Below are positions 5,361 through 5,630 of a DNA stretch of 5,630 nucleotides, piece by piece. This DNA comes from Pseudomonas sp. (GTDB lineage Bacteria; Pseudomonadota; Gammaproteobacteria; Pseudomonadales; Pseudomonadaceae). The translations under genes were made by a program, and so were the position numbers. Where the stretch lies: contig JAQZAY010000248.1 of the NCBI GenBank assembly GCA_029239415.1, positions 1 through 5,630 on the forward strand, written 5' to 3'. The notes below the pieces were generated by a model. It saw only the letters and a program-made list of their open reading frames with translations. It was not told the DNA's origin and made no database searches. The stretch's first letter is position 1. Each line of letters opens with the position of its first letter.

Positions 5361-5630
5361 GCGCCCGTGGTGGGGCGGCGGATGGTCTTGAGCAGGTCGT
5401 CGGGGCTGATGTGGCCGACCACTTGGGCCACCGCGCTGCCCGGCGTAGGCAGGTCGATGATGTGCGACTTCATCTTGCCGATGATGTGCATCTCGCACGG
5501 CTTGCAGTCGAACTTCAGCGTCAGCACCTCGTCGCCCTGGATCAGCTGCATCGGCGCGACCTTGGTGCGCACGCCGGTGACGCCCTTGGCCTGCTTGGGG
5601 CACAGGTTGAAGGAGAAGCGCAGGCAGTGC
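5357..5630 (-). CDS. C-terminal 90 residues of a U32-family protein, YdcP/RlhA-like; 5' part outside window
   Basis: The frame is open from the right edge to a TAG at 5357-5359, giving 90 visible residues with no true start inside. They begin HCLRFSFNLCPKQAKGVTGV and continue to LTLKFDCKPCEMHIIGKMK, with cysteines at visible positions 2, 10, 42 and 45. This four-cysteine pattern (KHC..C, then FDCKxCEM) is what I recall at the C-terminus of large U32 'peptidase' proteins of the YdcP/RlhA group. In E. coli, RlhA is needed for 5-hydroxylation of 23S rRNA C2501 and is not a protease. The four cysteines could bind a metal or Fe-S cluster. The assignment is from remembered family pattern on a fragment, so it is moderate. 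The internal GTG at 5572 is not the start, because coding homology continues upstream of it. The gene converges on the cupin gene with overlapping stops. Confidence 0.65.
   Translation of the reverse strand, partial: HCLRFSFNLCPKQAKGVTGVRTKVAPMQLIQGDEVLTLKFDCKPCEMHIIGKMKSHIIDLPTPGSAVAQVVGHISPDDLLKTIRRPTTGA

Noticed and set aside
5357..5572. A self-contained 71-residue small protein starting at GTG 5572
   Set aside because: The frame stays open to the window edge and the upstream residues (HC...C) belong with the downstream CxxC pattern, so this is the tail of a larger gene.
1..5630. CRISPR array, tRNA/rRNA genes, insertion sequence or phage elements
   Set aside because: No regularly spaced repeats, tRNA-like cloverleaf, transposase motifs or terminal inverted repeats were seen by reading both strands.

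Overview
The window looks like chromosomal DNA of a Pseudomonas, most likely from the P. putida / P. fluorescens side of the genus. This rests on the high-GC, strongly codon-biased genes, a LigD in the Pseudomonas domain order (phosphoesterase first, then ligase), a Pseudomonas-type metallothionein with the conserved acidic ...FPASDPISP tail, and the neighbourhood itself: P. aeruginosa also carries ligD (PA2138) beside a metallothionein gene (PA2140). Species is inferred, not proven. I see no transposase, integrase, phage gene, tRNA, rRNA or CRISPR array. All seven genes look intact except the two cut by the window edges.

Left part (1-2473). ligD runs leftward from 1620 and off the left edge. 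The phosphoesterase and complete ATP-dependent ligase parts are inside; the polymerase domain would lie outside. A 158-bp divergent spacer (1621-1778) separates it from a rightward two-gene unit: a very acidic, probably disordered 153-residue protein of unknown function, and 2 bp later a 76-residue metallothionein with 11 cysteines. The tight spacing implies one transcript and a shared metal or stress role.

Middle (2474-3029). A 103-bp spacer with two consecutive inverted repeats separates the metallothionein from a convergent, leftward GNAT N-acetyltransferase gene.

Right part (3030-5630). Leftward and upstream of the acetyltransferase lies a 509-residue one-chain oxidoreductase: an N-terminal Rieske [2Fe-2S] domain followed by a BphA4/AIFM3-type FAD/NAD(P)H ferredoxin reductase. 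It is divergent, across a 151-bp promoter region, from a 178-residue YjlB-like cupin with a complete metal-binding motif. The cupin ends tail-to-tail against the C-terminal end of a leftward gene that I read as a U32-family protein of the YdcP/RlhA type (23S rRNA hydroxylation); the two stop codons overlap inside one CTAG.

Taken together this is a stress and metal/redox neighbourhood: DNA end-joining, thiol metal buffering, Rieske electron transfer and a metal-binding cupin. I found no clearly new system. The parts least understood are the acidic protein co-transcribed with the metallothionein, and the divergent Rieske-reductase/cupin pair.
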